A stretch of 7,126 nucleotides of DNA from Veillonella parvula (GTDB lineage: Bacteria > Bacillota > Negativicutes > Veillonellales > Veillonellaceae). The notes under the pieces are model-generated. The model was not told the origin of the DNA, did no database searches, and worked only from the letters and a program-made list of their open reading frames with translations. Shown one piece after another: positions 6,612 through 7,126 of this stretch. Within the stretch, counting starts at the first letter, position 1. The number at the start of each line of letters is the position of its first letter. The stretch lies in assembly GCA_947096075.1 (NCBI GenBank), contig CAMUQE010000099.1, positions 1 through 7,126 on the forward strand. The letters are read 5' to 3'. Made by a program: the position numbers and the translations under genes.

Positions 6612-6658
6612 ACAGTTCTCCTTTCTCACCTGTGAAAGTACAGACGCGTACAACTTAT

Positions 6659-6687
6659 ATCTTACCATACGTATTCATTAAGTTCTA
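6659..6687 (-). promoter_or_regulatory. Candidate nth promoter
   Basis: On the minus strand TAAGAT (6664-6659) is preceded by TG at extended -10 spacing. The corresponding -35 position (around 6687-6682, TAGAAC) matches the consensus poorly. Its upstream half abuts the -10 of the divergent DUF896 promoter, so RNA polymerase binding at one might hinder the other. The call rests on the extended -10 and the lack of a better candidate in the 123-base divergent gap. Confidence 0.4.
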
Positions 6688-6696
6688 TGTTATAAT
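6688..6696 (+). promoter_or_regulatory. Extended -10 promoter of the DUF896 gene
   Basis: TGTTATAAT gives a perfect extended -10 element (TG, one base, TATAAT at 6691-6696). No good -35 hexamer stands 16-18 bases upstream (the stretch reads near ATACGTAT), which is tolerated when the extended -10 is present. Transcription should begin near 6703, about 30 bases before the ATG. Confidence 0.65.
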
Positions 6697-6705
6697 AAAA
6701 CATGC

Positions 6706-6722
6706 TATTCTAATATAGAATA
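6706..6722. repeat. 17-bp inverted repeat at the start of the DUF896 transcript
   Basis: TATTCTAATATAGAATA consists of two perfect seven-base arms around a three-base centre. It lies just downstream of the predicted transcription start and one base before the AGGAGG ribosome site at 6724-6729. It could be an operator for a dimeric regulator, or a small 5' hairpin in the mRNA; the arms are AT-rich, so an RNA hairpin would be weak. Confidence 0.5.
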
Positions 6723-6734
6723 CAGGAGGCGCAT

Positions 6735-7004
6735 ATGAGTAATATTAACGATACATTAAAACGAATAAATGAACTAGCTGCAAAGAAAAAATCTGGTCAA
6801 GAATTAACGACAGAGGAAGTAGCAGAAAAAAAAGAACTATACGAAATCTACTTAAGCTTCATTCGTGGTCAAATTACAAGCACCTTGGACCGCGTTGAAT
6901 TTATAGACCCAGAAACAGGTGAAAGAACCGCTCCTAAACGAGCACTTGAAAACTTGGCAAAAGAAGCTGATCAAGACATTAAAGAGCATAAAGATATTCA
7001 CTAA
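6735..7004 (+). CDS. DUF896 (YnzC-type, UPF0291) small protein
   Basis: An 89-residue, highly charged cytoplasmic protein of the DUF896 family, whose Bacillus member YnzC is a short helical-hairpin protein. The hallmark is at the N-terminus: LKRINELAAKKKSGQELTTE (8-27), then EVAEKKELYEIYLSFIRGQI (28-47), forming two helices with a turn at SGQ-LT. The C-terminal half (about 48-89) includes LDRVEFIDPETGERTAPKRA, which in the family is poorly ordered; this copy is slightly longer than YnzC. No enzymatic residues are evident. The molecular role is not established; some relatives are linked to the SOS regulon, but no LexA-type box is visible in the promoter here. The ATG follows AGGAGG by five bases, an excellent start. 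The gene stands alone, divergent from nth, and is followed by a strong palindromic terminator. Confidence 0.9.
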   Translation: MSNINDTLKRINELAAKKKSGQELTTEEVAEKKELYEIYLSFIRGQITSTLDRVEFIDPETGERTAPKRALENLAKEADQDIKEHKDIH

Positions 7005-7033
7005 TGTAACAAATAAACAAAATTGATTACATT
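7003..7033 (+). repeat. AT-rich imperfect inverted repeat overlapping the DUF896 stop
   Basis: Arms AATGTAA (7003-7009) and TTACATT (7027-7033) are perfectly complementary and can be extended by CAA/TTG with one bulged base, leaving a ten-base A-rich loop. It contains the last two bases of the stop codon. It is weak thermodynamically and lacks a clean T-run, so I regard it as a possible mRNA 3' structure, not the main terminator. Confidence 0.3.
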
Positions 7034-7075
7034 ACTAATATTCTTTTATATTTATTCAATCAAATTTATATCTAC

Positions 7076-7119
7076 ATACTAAAAACCACTTGATACATGT
7101 ATCAAGTGGTTTTTAGTAT
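7076..7119. terminator. Bidirectional intrinsic terminator in a 44-bp perfect palindrome
   Basis: The whole 44 bases are an exact inverted repeat centred between 7097 and 7098. The hairpin core has a ten-base stem (CCACTTGATA and its complement) around CATG, followed by TTTTT on the plus strand and, by symmetry, by TTTTT on the minus strand. It therefore fits Rho-independent termination of the DUF896 transcript and of any leftward transcript arriving from beyond the right edge, implying a convergent gene there. Confidence 0.9.
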
Positions 7120-7126
7120 AATTTAC

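Noticed and set aside
6612..6734. LexA-type SOS operator upstream of the DUF896 gene or nth
   Set aside because: No GAAC-N4-GTTC or CTG-N10-CAG type element is present at either promoter; the only clear symmetric element is the TATTCTA repeat.

Overview
The window is an AT-rich chromosomal segment that reads as core genome of a low-GC Firmicutes-type bacterium. The linkage rpmE - DUF1385 (YqhQ-type) membrane protein - prfA - prmC - sua5/ywlC is a clostridial/Negativicutes-style arrangement. The protein sequences, strong AGGAGG-type ribosome binding sites and codon use look most like Veillonella (Negativicutes). The genus is an inference from recall, not from a search.

Layout. Eight genes are on the minus strand and one is on the plus strand. 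Reading in the minus direction from about 6.65 kb down to position 1, the order is nth (endonuclease III), a 481-residue protein of unknown function, a PC4/YdbC-like single-stranded-DNA-binding protein, rpmE (ribosomal protein L31), a DUF1385 multi-pass membrane protein, prfA (RF1), prmC (the methyltransferase that modifies the RF1/RF2 GGQ glutamine), and the Sua5/YwlC threonylcarbamoyl-AMP synthase, which runs off the left edge. On the plus strand at the right end is a small DUF896 (YnzC-type) gene. It is divergent from nth and followed by a 44-bp perfect palindrome that acts as a likely bidirectional terminator.

How the genes fit together. The left two thirds is a translation module. RF1 ends translation, PrmC methylates RF1, and Sua5 starts synthesis of t6A in ANN-decoding tRNAs. 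These genes are packed at +2, -8 and +1 bp, so translational coupling is likely. rpmE has its own good extended -10 promoter, and a moderate hairpin after it may reduce read-through into the rest. The right part (nth, the unknown gene, the PC4-like gene) has a DNA-transaction flavour.

The least explained object is the 481-residue protein. Its pattern of strands and helices resembles an N6-adenine DNA methyltransferase followed by a specificity-like region, but the expected catalytic and SAM-binding motifs are not there. I see no CRISPR array, transposon, prophage, tRNA or rRNA, and no clear evidence of a wholly new multi-gene system.
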